NCBI GenBank assembly: GCA_006739055.1
Contig: AP019702.1
Coordinates: 4,179,388-4,243,387 of the forward strand
From: Allostella vacuolata
GTDB lineage: Bacteria > Pseudomonadota > Alphaproteobacteria > ATCC43930 > Allostellaceae
DNA: 64,000 nt
Reading direction: 5' to 3'
The notes below the pieces were generated by a model. The model was not told the origin of the DNA, made no database searches, and saw nothing but the letters and a program-made list of their open reading frames with translations. The position numbers and the translations under genes are program-made. Shown here in pieces: positions 63,069-64,000 of this stretch (positions are counted from its first letter, which is position 1; every line of letters begins with the position of its first letter).

Positions 63069-64000
63069 ATGACCGATGTTTCCGCCCCCGGCGCTGATGC
63101 CTTCCAGGAGGCGCAGGAGCTGTTCCGCAGGGGGCGGATCGAGGCGGCCGCGACGCTGTGCGAAGCGGTCCTGGCACAGCGGCCGGACTGCGCCGACGCG
63201 CACCACCTGGCAGGCTCCATCGGCCTGGAGCGGCGGCGGCATGGCGAGGCGCTGGCCGCCTTCGACCGGGGCCTGCGCCACCGGCCGGACCGGGCGGCCC
63301 TGTGGACCGGGCGCGGGCTGGCGCTGCGCGGGCTGGGCCGGCTGCCGGAAGCGCTCGACAGCCTGGACCGGGCGCTGGCCATCGCACCGGATTCGCCCGG
63401 GACCCTGCTCCACAAGGCCGACCTGCTCATGGCGATGAAGCGCCATGGCGAAGCCCTCGGCGCCTGGGATGTCCTGCGGGCCGCCCGGCCCGGCCTGGCC
63501 GCCGTCCATCGCGGCCTGGCCGAGGCGCTGCTGGCCATGCGGCGGCACGACGCCGCGCTGGCCGCCGCCGACGACGCGCTGCGGTGCGAGCCGGGCCGGG
63601 CCGATCACCTGGTCCTGCGCGCGCGCATCCGGCGGGAGATGCGGCAGCCCGAGGCAGCGGCGGCGGACCTGGAGCGGGCTCGGGTGCTCGCGCCCGACTC
63701 GTCGGCGGTCCATGGCGCCCTCGGCGCTCTGCACATGCGCTGCCAGCGGTTCGCGGAAGGGCGGGCCGCGCTGGAGCGGGCGGTCGAGCTGGCACCGGGC
63801 AATCGCCGGGCACGGGTCGCCGCCGGCCTGGCCCAGCTGCTGCTGGGCGACTTCGAGCGCGGCTGGGAGAATATGGAATACCGGTTGCAGCCCGCCCGCC
63901 CGGTCGTCCCCGGCGACGGCCGGGTGCCCATGTGGGACGGCCGGGCGCCCCTGGCCGGCAAGACCATCCTGCTGATGGCCGAGCAGGGGTTGGGCGATAC
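63069..64000 (+). CDS. TPR protein, TPR-glycosyltransferase type (cut by window edge)
   Basis: An open frame of at least 310 residues, running off the right edge. It consists of successive 34-residue TPRs (AFQEAQELFRRGRIEAAATL, GRLPEALDSLDRALAIAPDS, RFAEGRAALERAVELAPGN), then FERGWENMEYRLQP, WDGRAPLAGKTILLMAEQG and LGD. That last block is the junction into the C-terminal ADP-heptose/GT9-like domain of a common family, which is outside the window. ATG 63069 has GGAG seven nt upstream and is preferred; an ATG at 62943 is in the same frame. Divergent from the secretion ATPase. Confidence 0.8.
   Translation, partial: MTDVSAPGADAFQEAQELFRRGRIEAAATLCEAVLAQRPDCADAHHLAGSIGLERRRHGEALAAFDRGLRHRPDRAALWTGRGLALRGLGRLPEALDSLDRALAIAPDSPGTLLHKADLLMAMKRHGEALGAWDVLRAARPGLAAVHRGLAEALLAMRRHDAALAAADDALRCEPGRADHLVLRARIRREMRQPEAAAADLERARVLAPDSSAVHGALGALHMRCQRFAEGRAALERAVELAPGNRRARVAAGLAQLLLGDFERGWENMEYRLQPARPVVPGDGRVPMWDGRAPLAGKTILLMAEQGLGD

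Overview
The window is a GC-rich chromosomal segment of an alphaproteobacterium, probably a Rhodospirillales-type lineage. The evidence is the str-S10-spc-alpha ribosomal super-operon with the alphaproteobacterial ending secY-adk-rpsM-rpsK-rpoA-rplQ (no rpsD between rpsK and rpoA), an ATP12-type F1-ATPase assembly chaperone, a propionyl-CoA carboxylase operon, and two near-identical tuf genes. The exact genus cannot be fixed from the sequence alone.

Layout. (1) 1-21.7 kb is mixed housekeeping and accessory DNA: the 5' end of an isovaleryl-CoA dehydrogenase gene, an orphan TAXI-type binding protein, a periplasmic sulfite-oxidase-fold protein paired with a hybrid sensor kinase, maeB-mgtE, tRNA-Leu(GAG), lipB, the pccB-terC-pccA-acyP operon, an HAD phosphatase overlapping ATP12, an SDR, a hicAB toxin-antitoxin pair whose toxin gene is frameshifted, a PadR-like regulator, and htrA-rarA-crcB-rluC. 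(2) 21.8-40.0 kb is one continuous minus-strand block from rpsL to rplQ (str, S10, spc and alpha operons) with an intrinsic terminator after rplQ, a strong internal promoter before rpsM, and a promoter plus terminator-like leader before rpsL. (3) 40.6-54.3 kb is the tRNA-Tyr, tRNA-Gly, tuf, tRNA-Trp, secE, nusG, rplKAJL, rpoBC block, also on the minus strand. (4) 54.4-64 kb is accessory: rlmB, a TIGR02466-type 2OG-Fe(II) oxygenase translationally coupled to a methyltransferase with a coiled-coil tail, an unfamiliar glycosyltransferase-like protein, a GT4 glycosyltransferase, a type I secretion ATPase and HlyD adaptor pair, and the start of a TPR protein of the TPR-glycosyltransferase type that runs off the window.

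How the genes work together. The central 33 kb builds the translation and transcription machinery (49 of the coding genes or RNAs), tightly packed with 1- or 4-nt start/stop overlaps. The flanks carry propionate/branched-chain acyl-CoA catabolism, Mg2+, F- and putative metal transport, envelope proteolysis, and on the right a likely surface-modification and type I protein-export locus. The least explained parts are that right-hand locus, several long perfect hairpins between ribosomal genes, the str leader attenuator, and a head-to-tail pair of six-codon ORFs feeding into crcB. No CRISPR array, insertion sequence, prophage, rRNA or replication origin was seen.
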